NCBI RefSeq assembly: GCF_000576595.1
Contig: NZ_AWSA01000025.1
Location: 1-64,000 of the forward strand
Reading direction: 5' to 3'
DNA from: Intrasporangium oryzae NRRL B-24470
GTDB taxonomy: Bacteria > Actinomycetota > Actinomycetes > Actinomycetales > Dermatophilaceae
Length of the DNA: 64,000 nt
The notes beneath the pieces are model-generated. The model saw only the letters and a program-made list of their open reading frames with translations, was not told the DNA's origin and did no database searches. Position 1 is the first letter of the stretch; each line of letters opens with the position of its first letter. The translations under genes and the position numbers were made by a program. Shown in pieces: positions 39,424 through 47,106 of this stretch.

Positions 39424-39476
39424 CACGACGTATGCCGCTGAGCGGGGCCGACGCTCGCCCAGCGGCATACGTCGTG
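39424..39476. terminator. 17-bp GTATGCC inverted pair after clpB
   Basis: Arms CACGACGTATGCCGCTG (39424-39440) and CAGCGGCATACGTCGTG (39460-39476) are fully complementary around a 19-base loop. It begins 14 bases after the clpB stop and should terminate clpB. Confidence 0.65.
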
Positions 39477-39500
39477 AAGGTCTCGACGATCCACGCCAGG

Positions 39501-39690
39501 GCGCCGGCGGCTACGGCACTGCCCACGATCCCTGGGCAGTGACGTAAGGAGAGCGCGGGAGAGGGCGCCGGGGGCTACGGCACTGCTCACGATTCCTGGG
39601 CAGTGACGTAAGGAGAGCGCGGGACAGCGCGCCGGGGGCTACGGCACTGCTCACGAATCCTGGGCAGTGCCGTACGAGCAGGCGGGCCAG
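39501..39690. repeat. three 64-bp tandem repeats, each with a hairpin
   Basis: The unit starting GCGCC(G)GSGGCTACGGCAC begins at 39501, 39565 and 39629. Each unit contains CACTGCCCA or CACTGCTCA, seven bases, then TGGGCAGTG, flanked by TACG and CGTA. In copy 3 the base after TGGGCAGTG is C instead of A, which makes the 14-bp stem perfect. Copies 1 and 2 end with CGTAAGGAGAGCGCGGGA; copy 3 is cut short there. The array occupies a 309-base gene-free gap between the convergent clpB and HAD genes. Confidence 0.85.
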
Positions 39691-39719
39691 TGTGCCCGGG
39701 GTAGCTGGGGGCGGGGCGC

Positions 39720-40349
39720 TCAGGCGGGTTGCCCCACGTTTGTCGTGCGCGTGAAGAGCACTGCCTCCCAACCGAACTCGCAGGCCGCGTCGACGTTGTC
39801 CTGCCGGTCGTCGGTGAACCACACGTCCGCGCGGTCGACGCGTCGCCCGAGGTCGGACTCGATGACCCTGTGGGCCGCTGCGTAGGCAGCGGGGTCGGGC
39901 TTGGCGACGCCGAAGTCGGCGCTGTTGAGCAGCCCGTCGAAGAGGCGTGCGAGCCCGAGCAGCTCGAGCTCCTGCGGCACGAGGTCGGTTCCGTTGGTGA
40001 AGACGTATGTCCGGTGGCCGTCGGCGCGCAGCGACCGCAGCCGCTCCACGGTCTCCTCCACCGGGGTTCCGCGGTGCGCCCGCCACGCCTCCATGTGCTC
40101 GTCGATCCGGGCGGCCCGAGCGGGCTCGGGGACCGCGGGCCCGAGCGCAAGGCAAATGGCGGCATACCACTCGTCGAAGGTCTGCCGGCCCGTGATCGTC
40201 GGCAGGAGCAGGTCGGGGCGGAAGGCGGTCGCCGCGACGTGGCCGGCGGGGAGGCCGAGGGCCGCCTCGATGGCGGCGTTGGCGTCGCCGGGCGCGAAGT
40301 CGCGCACGACGCCGTCGAGGTCGAAGACGTATGCCGTGTGCCGCCTCAT
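39720..40349 (-). CDS. HAD family hydrolase
   Basis: A 209-aa haloacid-dehalogenase-like enzyme: motif I AYVFDLDGVVRDF, a four-helix cap with ITGRQTFDEWYAAIC, motif II VFTNGTD, motif III lysine in FGVAKPDPAAY and motif IV VWFTDDRQDNVDAA. Probably a phosphatase on a small sugar or nucleotide; the substrate is unknown. ATG 40349 overlaps the stop of the coiled-coil protein gene upstream (ATGA), so the two are co-translated. The Ala-Tyr pair before motif I is encoded GCA TAC within a GGCATAC word. Confidence 0.87.
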   Translation of the reverse strand: MRRHTAYVFDLDGVVRDFAPGDANAAIEAALGLPAGHVAATAFRPDLLLPTITGRQTFDEWYAAICLALGPAVPEPARAARIDEHMEAWRAHRGTPVEETVERLRSLRADGHRTYVFTNGTDLVPQELELLGLARLFDGLLNSADFGVAKPDPAAYAAAHRVIESDLGRRVDRADVWFTDDRQDNVDAACEFGWEAVLFTRTTNVGQPA

Positions 40350-40951
40350 GCGCGGAAGCGGCGCTCCGGGCGGTGGACGGGACGGCCGCCGGTCTGCCCG
40401 GGCCCGTTCGGGGCGACCGTCGGCTCCGAGGTGGTCGTCGAGCCCTCGGACCACTGCGCCGTGCCCTCGGTGACGCTGCCCTGAGCCCGACCCGTCACGA
40501 CGTCGGCGACAGAGGGCCCCTCCCGGTCGCGCCATTCCGCCTCACGGCGGGCCAGCTCCTGCTCACGGGCGTCGAGTGCGCCGTGGCGCTCGTCGAGCTC
40601 GGCGGCCCGACGGGTCAGCGCCTCCTGGCTCGCACCCGCCTCGGCCATCCGGCGCTCGTGCTCGACGCGCTCGTCCTCGGCGGCCTGCTCGAGCTCGGCG
40701 ACGCGCTCGCGCTCGCGGTCCTCCCGGCGCACCCGGGCGCGACGCCGCATGGCGGCCGAGACAAGGGCCCAGCCGAGGCAGACCAGCAGGGTCGCGGCCG
40801 CCCCGACGATGACGAGCTCGAGCGCATGGGCCTCACGCGAGAAGCCCAGGGCGCTCACCGTGATCGTCCCTGCGTGGCCCGAGGTGGCCGCGACGGCGAG
40901 CACGCCGAGGGCGGCTCCCGCGAGGATGAGGACAAGTCCGAGCAGCGTCAT
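40346..40951 (-). CDS. two-TM protein with cytoplasmic coiled coil
   Basis: A 201-aa protein: two hydrophobic helices (LLGLVLILAGAALGVLAVAA and LELVIVGAAATLLVCLGWAL) enclosing a short external loop, then a long charged helix (about 68-145, rich in E, R and A) that should be coiled coil, and a disordered tail. No known family recognised. AAGGAG before ATG 40951 and a -10 (TAGGGT, plus-strand 40999-41004) give it a leadered message. Its stop overlaps the HAD start. Confidence 0.75.
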   Translation of the reverse strand: MTLLGLVLILAGAALGVLAVAATSGHAGTITVSALGFSREAHALELVIVGAAATLLVCLGWALVSAAMRRRARVRREDRERERVAELEQAAEDERVEHERRMAEAGASQEALTRRAAELDERHGALDAREQELARREAEWRDREGPSVADVVTGRAQGSVTEGTAQWSEGSTTTSEPTVAPNGPGQTGGRPVHRPERRFRA

Positions 40952-40998
40952 GATGACTCCTTCGTCGGGTGGGCGGCGAGCGCCCAGGGCATCCTTCG

Positions 40999-41004
40999 AC
41001 CCTA
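40999..41004 (-). promoter_or_regulatory. -10 box TAGGGT for the coiled-coil/HAD operon
   Basis: TAGGGT on the minus strand is about 48 bases before ATG 40951, which has a Shine-Dalgarno sequence. Confidence 0.4.
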
Positions 41005-41045
41005 ACGCGATGGCTGCGCCGTCAGGGGTTTGCGCCCTGCCGACC

Positions 41046-41921
41046 TCAGCTGGTGATGTCCTTGCTCGAGAAGCGCGCCCAGGCCGCGAGCCAGAAGACG
41101 ACGGCGTAGCCGAGGTCGACGAGGAGTCCCTGGCTGATGTTCCCCCAGGCGGGAGGGTCGCGCAGCAGGTCCCCGAATGCCATCCACTGGTCGACGATGA
41201 GCCACGGGTGGATCCAGCTCACCTGCGGGATCGAGTCGACGATCCACGAGAGGATCGTGAAGATCGCCAGGGCCACGGTGGCGCCCATCGGCTGCTCCGT
41301 CAGCGTCGAGATGAAGAGCCCCACGGCGGCCAGCCCCGCGAGCCCGGCGCTCAGGTAGAGCGTGACGAGAGCGAGGCGCCAGGCGGCCTCCCAGAACCCG
41401 ATCTGGCTGCCGGACAGGGTCGTCATGGGTCCGGTCCCGAAGAGGGCGATCCCGACGAGGGCCCCGACGAGGCTGACGAGACCCACGCCCCACAGGGCGC
41501 CGATGCACAGCGAGGCGTACTTCACCGCGAGCAGGCGCGTGCGATGGACCGGCACGGTGAGCAGGTAGCGCAGGGTGCCCTGGTTGGCCTCGCCGGCGAT
41601 GGCGTCGCCGCTCAGCATGGCGATCGCGAGAGGGAGGAAGAGGGTCAGCTCGACGGTCAGGGCCGCAAGCGGGACGAAGAGCCCGTTCGCGGTGATCGAA
41701 GAGAGGAAGTCGGGTCCCCGCCCCGGCCTCGGCGCCGAGATCTTGACGGCGATGGCGAGGAGGACGGGCACCGCTGCGAGGACGAGCAGCCCCATCTGGT
41801 TGCGGCGCCGACCGGCGATGAGGCGCACCTCCGAGCGGAGCAGGCGCGTGGACACGAGGGCCCGTCGTCGTCGCGGCTGCTCGGGGACCGCGGTGACGTT
41901 CTGGAGCTCAGCGACCGACAT
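41046..41921 (-). CDS. ABC transporter permease (ABC-2 type)
   Basis: A 291-aa membrane protein with six hydrophobic segments. AIAGEANQGTLRYLLTVPVHRTRLLAVKYAS is the conserved cytoplasmic segment of ABC-2 type permeases (an EANQGTLR coupling region), and a large loop follows the first helix. With the ATPase gene just upstream it should form a dimeric exporter or drug/lipid transporter. ATG 41921 overlaps the end of the ATPase gene by 14 bases, so they are co-translated. Confidence 0.9.
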   Translation of the reverse strand: MSVAELQNVTAVPEQPRRRRALVSTRLLRSEVRLIAGRRRNQMGLLVLAAVPVLLAIAVKISAPRPGRGPDFLSSITANGLFVPLAALTVELTLFLPLAIAMLSGDAIAGEANQGTLRYLLTVPVHRTRLLAVKYASLCIGALWGVGLVSLVGALVGIALFGTGPMTTLSGSQIGFWEAAWRLALVTLYLSAGLAGLAAVGLFISTLTEQPMGATVALAIFTILSWIVDSIPQVSWIHPWLIVDQWMAFGDLLRDPPAWGNISQGLLVDLGYAVVFWLAAWARFSSKDITS

Positions 41922-42924
41922 CGAAGCCCTCCCCGGTGAGCGAGACGAAGAGGTCCTCGAGGCTCGGGATGGAGACCGTGAAGGACCTGACCCCGACGCC
42001 GCCGCCGACGAGCGCGGCGACGATCTCCTCGGGCGGACGGGTGCCGGGATCGGCGCGCACCTCGAAGGCTCCGTCGAGGCCGCCCGCCAGCGCGACCGCC
42101 TCGACGTCGGCCAGGCCCAGGGCCGTGAGGACTCGGACGGCGGCATCGGGCTCCACGGTGACGACGCGAGCCACGGCCGCGGAGGAGCCGCGGATCACCG
42201 ACGTGGTCCCCTGGGCGACGAGCCGCCCCTCGCTCATGACGCCGAGATGGGTGCAGATCTGCTCCACCTCCGAGAGCAGGTGGCTCGAGACGAAGACGGT
42301 CGCCCCGTCCTCGGCGAGCGTGCCGATGAGGTGGCGGACCTCTCGCGTGCCCTGCGGGTCGAGGCCGTTGGTGGGCTCGTCGAGGATGAGCAGGTCGCGC
42401 GGCGCGAGCAGGGCCGCGGCGATGGCGAGCCGCTGGCGCATACCCAGGGAGTAGGCGCGGTAGCGCTTCGTCGCCGCGGCGAGCAGGCCCACTCGGTCGA
42501 GCGCGGCGTCGATGCGGGTCCGCGCCGTCCGCGGGTCGGCCCACAGGTCGGCCGCATCGAGCCGGGCCAGGTTGGCTCGTCCCGAGAGGTACGGGTGGAA
42601 GGCGGGGCCCTCGACGAGCGACCCGACCGCCGGCAGCGCCGAGCCGGCCTGGTCCGGCATCGGGTGGCCGAGCAGGACGCTCGACCCGGCGGACGGCGTC
42701 ACGAGGCCGAGCAGCATACGGATCGTCGTCGTCTTGCCCGACCCGTTGGGGCCGAGGAACCCGTAGACGGATCCGTGTGGCACGGCGAGGTCGACGGAGT
42801 CGACGGCCGTCTGGCTCCCGAAGCGCTTGGTCAGCCCGGTCGTCCGGATGGCGAGGTCGCCGGGGGCGGCCGGGCGCTCGCGCGCTCCGGTGGGGGTCGG
42901 TGCGGCGAGCGCCGGGGAGGTCAT
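41908..42924 (-). CDS. ABC transporter ATP-binding protein
   Basis: A 338-aa ATPase: Walker A GPNGSGKTTTIRMLLGL, the signature SLGMRQRLAIAAALL (S-x-G-x-R in place of LSGGQ, as in many drug-type ABC-2 ATPases), Walker B LLILDEPTNGLDP and the switch SSHLLSEVEQI. The extra C-terminal domain of about 100 residues ending DLFVSLTGEG is typical of CcmA/DrrA-like exporters. It pairs with the overlapping permease; a LolA/RseB-like gene lies 66 bases upstream on the same strand. Confidence 0.93.
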   Translation of the reverse strand: MTSPALAAPTPTGARERPAAPGDLAIRTTGLTKRFGSQTAVDSVDLAVPHGSVYGFLGPNGSGKTTTIRMLLGLVTPSAGSSVLLGHPMPDQAGSALPAVGSLVEGPAFHPYLSGRANLARLDAADLWADPRTARTRIDAALDRVGLLAAATKRYRAYSLGMRQRLAIAAALLAPRDLLILDEPTNGLDPQGTREVRHLIGTLAEDGATVFVSSHLLSEVEQICTHLGVMSEGRLVAQGTTSVIRGSSAAVARVVTVEPDAAVRVLTALGLADVEAVALAGGLDGAFEVRADPGTRPPEEIVAALVGGGVGVRSFTVSIPSLEDLFVSLTGEGFDVGR

Positions 42925-42990
42925 CGTCCGTCCTTCATCGTCCGTCGGTGGTGGTCGGTCGTTCGGGGTCGTGCGTCTCGTCGGGGCGCC

Positions 42991-44214
42991 TCACTTGGCC
43001 GAGAGGGCCGTGAAGAGCTGCTCCGGGGCCACGGCGCCCACGGCCACCCGTCCGTCGTCCGTCAGCGCGACGGAGAAGAGGGTGCCGTCGAGCAGGTGCC
43101 CGCGTCCCCAGCTGCCCGAGACCGTGGGGATGGACCGCAGTATGCCGTTCAGCTGCTTCTGCAGGCTCGTTCCGGCCGCGCCCGTCGCGCCCGTCGCGCC
43201 CGCAGAGTCCGTCGCGGCCGGCAGCGTCGTCACGGCGACGGTGCTCCAGCCGGTGCCGACGATCTTGGGTGCGGCCGGCTTGGTTCCGGTCGCGGGTGTT
43301 CCGGACTGCGACGGGAGGCGGTTGGTCGCCGCCCCGCCCGGCTTGAGCGAGCCGGACTGGGTCACCGTCGTGCCGGGTGGCGGGTTGAAGGCGAACTGGC
43401 GCGCGTCGGGCTTGCTGAAGTCGACCGCGGTGAAGCCGACCTCGAAGGCCGGGTTGGAGATCTTGGTCGAATAGACCTGGACTCGGAGCGGGATGTGCTT
43501 CTCGGCATCGATGGCGATGCGGATCTGCGCGATCCGGGAGGTCGTCGTGCCCTTCGGGGCGAGGACGAGCTCGTAGGCCTGGCGGCCTGCGACGACGGCC
43601 GTGCCGGACGTGGAGACCGTGGTCGTGGTGCCGAGGACGGCGAGGGCCTGCTGGGCCGCCTGGTCGGGCGTGGTCGGCAGCTGCGAGGGCATCCCCGACG
43701 CGAGCCCGGTGGGGATCCCGGTCGGGAGCCCGGCCGGCCGGTCCGCGTGGGCGGCGTCGCGCTTGGGGCCGGAGCCGAGGACGTGGTGCTCAGCCGTCTT
43801 GTCGTGGCTCGACCACAGCCAGAGGTCGGTGCCGTTGCGGATGATGTCCGACTCGCCGAGGTTGCCGATGACGGCGACGCGCTGTTGCGTCGGCCCGGCG
43901 AACCAGACCCGCAACGTGTGGCTGCCGGCGAGGAGCGACGTGAGCGAGCTGCTGGCGCCTCCAGGGCCGCCCGACGAGCCGCTCAGGCCGGGGATCTGCG
44001 GGAGGCCGAGGTCGGCGGTCTGGACGACCGTGCCGGACAGGCTCTCGAGGCTGGCCTTCTGGACGTCCGCCAGCAACTGCGCCGCGGTGCGCGGCGGGAG
44101 CCCGGCGTCGGCGGTGGCGGTCCGCGTGACGAGGAAGCTCGTCGCGCCGATGACGGCGACGGCCGCGGTCGGGGCGATCCAGCGGGCGCGTGGGTGCTGG
44201 GCGAAGTAGGTCAT
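42991..44214 (-). CDS. LolA/RseB-like secreted protein
   Basis: A 407-aa protein with one N-terminal hydrophobic helix (WIAPTAAVAVIGATSFLVT) and a large external domain. LSGTVVQTADLGLPQ, HTLRVWFAGPTQQRVAVIG, DLWLWSSHDKTAEHHVLG, YELVLAPKG and IRIAIDAEKHIPLRVQVYS follow the order of beta strands in LolA/LppX/RseB folds, which bind lipid or sense lipoprotein stress. It is encoded upstream of the ABC pair and divergent from the two-component system. A role in envelope-stress sensing or lipid transfer is likely but unproven. Confidence 0.75.
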   Translation of the reverse strand: MTYFAQHPRARWIAPTAAVAVIGATSFLVTRTATADAGLPPRTAAQLLADVQKASLESLSGTVVQTADLGLPQIPGLSGSSGGPGGASSSLTSLLAGSHTLRVWFAGPTQQRVAVIGNLGESDIIRNGTDLWLWSSHDKTAEHHVLGSGPKRDAAHADRPAGLPTGIPTGLASGMPSQLPTTPDQAAQQALAVLGTTTTVSTSGTAVVAGRQAYELVLAPKGTTTSRIAQIRIAIDAEKHIPLRVQVYSTKISNPAFEVGFTAVDFSKPDARQFAFNPPPGTTVTQSGSLKPGGAATNRLPSQSGTPATGTKPAAPKIVGTGWSTVAVTTLPAATDSAGATGATGAAGTSLQKQLNGILRSIPTVSGSWGRGHLLDGTLFSVALTDDGRVAVGAVAPEQLFTALSAK

Positions 44215-44293
44215 GACCTCATCGTCGCCCCGGGCTCCTGAGAGCGTCCTGAGAAGGCGTGCCTCCGGTGCGCGCCGTGGCGGCCCCGCGTGC

Positions 44294-44299
44294 GATGGT
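44294..44299 (+). promoter_or_regulatory. -10 box GATGGT for the response regulator
   Basis: GATGGT is six bases before GTG 44306. Confidence 0.45.
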
Positions 44300-44305
44300 G
44301 AGGCC

Positions 44306-44956
44306 GTGCGAGTGCTCCTGGTCGAGGACGAGCCGCGGATGGCGGCGGCGATCGCGCGCGGTCTCGAGGCCGAGGGCTTCGTCGTCGACCGCGCGGGGGA
44401 CGGCCCGTCCGGTCTCGACCTGGCCCGCTTCGGCGGCTACGACGTCGTCGTCCTCGACATCATGCTGCCTGGGATGTCCGGCTACACCGTCGTGCGGACC
44501 CTCCGGGCCGAGCGCAACTGGGTGCCGGTCCTGATGCTGTCGGCCAAGGACGGGGAGTACGACGAGGCGGACGGCCTCGACTACGGCGCCGACGACTACC
44601 TGACCAAGCCCTTCTCGTTCGTCGTCCTGCTCGCCCGGCTCCGGGCCCTGCTGCGGCGCGACCCGCAGCCGCGCCCCACCGTCCTCGTCGTCGGCTCGCT
44701 CAGTCTCGACCCGGCGACGCACGTCGTCCGCGACGCGGGGCACGAGGTCGACCTGTCCCCGCGGGAGTTCCTGCTCCTCGAGCACCTCCTGCGCGCCCAC
44801 CCCGCGGTCGTGAGCAAGGAGACGCTCCTCGAGTCGGTCTGGGGGTCCTCCGACGACGTCAACGTCGTCGAGGTCTACGTCGGCTACCTGCGCCGCAAGC
44901 TCGGCCGCGGCCGGATCGAGACGGTGCGGGGCGCGGGCTACCGGGTCCCGTCGTGA
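44306..44956 (+). CDS. OmpR/PhoB family response regulator
   Basis: A 216-aa regulator: receiver domain RVLLVEDEPRMAAAIARGL with phospho-Asp in VVVLDIMLPGMSG and Lys in YLTKPFSF, then a winged-helix domain (DLSPREFLLLEHLLRAHPAVVSKETLLESVWG, VEVYVGYLRRKLG, IETVRGAGYRV). GTG 44306 is preferred over the longer frame, since GATGGT lies six bases upstream. The TGA overlaps the GTG of the sensor kinase. It is divergent from the LolA-like gene and directly upstream of the kinase and lprG-p55. Confidence 0.95.
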   Translation: MRVLLVEDEPRMAAAIARGLEAEGFVVDRAGDGPSGLDLARFGGYDVVVLDIMLPGMSGYTVVRTLRAERNWVPVLMLSAKDGEYDEADGLDYGADDYLTKPFSFVVLLARLRALLRRDPQPRPTVLVVGSLSLDPATHVVRDAGHEVDLSPREFLLLEHLLRAHPAVVSKETLLESVWGSSDDVNVVEVYVGYLRRKLGRGRIETVRGAGYRVPS

Positions 44957-46353
44957 GCCGGTCGCATGGACGGCTCGACCGGCTCAGCCTGCGGGCGAGG
45001 CTGACGGCGCTCAGCGTCCTCGCGGTGGCCGCGGCCCTGCTCGTCGGCGGGGTGCTGCTCTCCGTCGTCCTCACGGCCTCCCTCACCCGAGCTGCGCAGG
45101 ATTCGGCGCACGCGAGTGCCGCCGAGGTCGCGCTCCTCGTCGACACCGGCCGCGTGCCTGACCCGGTCCCCGTCTCCGGGGTCCAGGTGATCCAGCTCCT
45201 CGACGCGCAGGACCGCGTGGTCGGCGGCTCGGTCACGGCCGACCGGCTGACGCCCCTCGTGACGCCGGAAGAGAAGGTCCGCGCCCTGGCCGGAGAGGCG
45301 GTCGTCGTGCCGGGCAACCGGACGGGCCTCTCCGGCGGTCTGCAGGTGGCCGCGGTGGCCGCTGGGCCGGTCACCGGCCGGGTGACCGTCGTCGCGGCGG
45401 TCCCCACCGCCGAGATCGAGTCGAGTGCCGCGACGCTGCGTCGCCTCCTCCTCGTGTCGTTCCCTCTCCTCCTCGCCGTGCTGGCCCTGCTCAGCTGGCG
45501 GCTCATCGGCCTGGCCCTTCGGCCGGTCGAGAGCCTCCGGGTCGGCGCCGCCCGGATCGACGAGACGTCGGCCGAAACGGAGCGCCTGCCGGTGCCGCCG
45601 ACGCGTGACGAGATCAGCGCCCTCGCCACGACGCTCAACGACATGCTCGACCGGGTCGCGTCCGCGCGCCGCAAGCAGCGTGCCTTTGTCGCCGACGCCG
45701 CCCACGAGCTGCGCAGCCCCCTGGCGAGCATGCACACGCAGCTCGAGGTCGCGCAGCGCCTCGGCGAGGGTGGACCGCTCGTCGACGACCTGCTGACGGA
45801 CGTGCAGCGCCTCGCGGGGCTCGTCGAGGACCTCCTCGTCCTCGCGCGGGCCGAGGACGCGGGGGCGACCGTGGTGCCCACGGAGCTGCCCCTCGCGCCG
45901 CTCCTCGCCGACGTGCTCCGCCGGTATGCCGCCGCGCGGGTTCCCGTGCGACTCGCCCCCTCCACGTCGGCGGGCTCCACGGCGACGGGCGACGGCCCGG
46001 TCGTGGTCGCCGTCCCGGGCGACCTCTCCCGCGCGGTGGGCAACCTCGTCGACAACGCGGTCCGTCACGCGGCCACCCAGGTCACGGTCCGCGTGTGGAC
46101 GGTGGGGGAGCGGGTCGAGCTCGCCGTCGAGGACGACGGGCACGGCATACCAGCGGCGGAGCGTGAGCGCGTCTTCGACCGCTTCACCCGGCTCGACGAG
46201 GGCCGCGACCGGGACAGCGGAGGGAGCGGCCTCGGTCTCGCGATCACCCGGGCGCTGCTGGCCCGGGGCGGGGCCCGGATCCGCCTCGAGGACGCGATGC
46301 CCGGCCTGCGGGCCGTCATCACGCTGCCTGCCGCGACGCGACGTGGATCGTGA
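44953..46353 (+). CDS. sensor histidine kinase
   Basis: A 466-aa membrane kinase. Helix 1 LTALSVLAVAAALLVGGVLLSVVL, an external sensor of about 120 residues, helix 2 LLLVSFPLLLAVLALLSW, a HAMP-like linker, the H-box FVADAAHELRSPLASM, N-box NLVDNAVRHAA and G-box DDGHGIPAAERER and GSGLGLAITRALL. It should phosphorylate the regulator whose gene overlaps it by four bases (GTGA). In the G-box, Gly-Ile is encoded GGC ATA, using a rare Ile codon inside a GGCATAC word. Confidence 0.95.
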   Translation: MSRSHGRLDRLSLRARLTALSVLAVAAALLVGGVLLSVVLTASLTRAAQDSAHASAAEVALLVDTGRVPDPVPVSGVQVIQLLDAQDRVVGGSVTADRLTPLVTPEEKVRALAGEAVVVPGNRTGLSGGLQVAAVAAGPVTGRVTVVAAVPTAEIESSAATLRRLLLVSFPLLLAVLALLSWRLIGLALRPVESLRVGAARIDETSAETERLPVPPTRDEISALATTLNDMLDRVASARRKQRAFVADAAHELRSPLASMHTQLEVAQRLGEGGPLVDDLLTDVQRLAGLVEDLLVLARAEDAGATVVPTELPLAPLLADVLRRYAAARVPVRLAPSTSAGSTATGDGPVVVAVPGDLSRAVGNLVDNAVRHAATQVTVRVWTVGERVELAVEDDGHGIPAAERERVFDRFTRLDEGRDRDSGGSGLGLAITRALLARGGARIRLEDAMPGLRAVITLPAATRRGS

Positions 46354-46377
46354 CCCCGTCGCGACAGGAGGGCGGGC

Positions 46378-46383
46378 TAGCCT
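46378..46383 (+). promoter_or_regulatory. -10 box TAGCCT for lprG
   Basis: TAGCCT ends seven bases before ATG 46391, so lprG-p55 probably has its own leaderless promoter even though the kinase stop is only 24 bases away. Confidence 0.6.
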
Positions 46384-46390
46384 GACCCCC

Positions 46391-47104
46391 ATGCGCATCA
46401 CGGGAAAGCTCGCCGCCGCCGCCCTGTCGGGACTCTGCGTCCTCGGGACGGCCGCCTGCACGAGCTCCGGGGACGGAGCCTCCTCGACCCAGCAGGCCGA
46501 GCTGACCGCCGCCCAGCGGCTCGCCGCCGCCAAGACGAAGGTCGACGCCGCGTCGTCCGTGCACCTCAAGCTCGCGAGCTCCGACGTGCCGAGCGGGTCG
46601 AGCGGCGTCGTCTCCGCCGAGGGCGTGGGCAAGCACCCGCCGGCCTTCAAGGGCACCTTCAAGGTGTCGCTCAAGGGGGTCCCCGCCGATGCCGAGCTGA
46701 CCTCGGTCGACGGCGAGGTCTGGGCCAAGCTGCCGCTCATCCCGGGCGTCAACAAGATCGACCCCAACGCCTTCGGACTGCCCGACCCGGCGGTCCTCTT
46801 CTCGCCCGACAAGGGCCTCACGACCCTCCTCGCCGCGACGACCTCGCCGGTAGCCGGCGAGAAGATCCGCAAGGGCTCCGAGGTCCTGACGCAGATCAAG
46901 GGCAAGATCCCCGGGTCCGCGGTCGTCGACCTCTTCCTCGTCGGTGACCGCAACGGCACGTTCGACGCGACCTTCGGCCTGACCGACGACCAGGAGCTGC
47001 GAACCGTGACGCTGACCGGTCCCTTCTTTGGACCGGGCACGACGTCGACGTACACGCTGACGCTCGACCAGTACAACGCGCCCGTGACGATCACGAAGCC
47101 CTGA
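46391..47104 (+). CDS. lprG: LppX/LprG family lipoprotein
   Basis: Signal peptide ending in the lipobox GTAACTSS, then a domain with SSVHLKLASSDVPSG, FKGTFKVSLKG, DGEVWAKLPLIPG and GTTSTYTLTLDQY, the half-barrel fold of LppX/LprA/F/G that holds acylated glycolipids (lipoarabinomannan precursors, PIMs, triacylglycerol) in a hydrophobic cavity. In mycobacteria lprG forms a conserved operon with the P55 exporter, as it does here: the next gene starts two bases after the stop. Confidence 0.85.
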   Translation: MRITGKLAAAALSGLCVLGTAACTSSGDGASSTQQAELTAAQRLAAAKTKVDAASSVHLKLASSDVPSGSSGVVSAEGVGKHPPAFKGTFKVSLKGVPADAELTSVDGEVWAKLPLIPGVNKIDPNAFGLPDPAVLFSPDKGLTTLLAATTSPVAGEKIRKGSEVLTQIKGKIPGSAVVDLFLVGDRNGTFDATFGLTDDQELRTVTLTGPFFGPGTTSTYTLTLDQYNAPVTITKP

Positions 47105-47106
47105 CC

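Noticed and set aside
39501-39690. Possible CRISPR array
   Set aside because: Only three units, repeats are contiguous with no unique spacers, and no cas genes are nearby.
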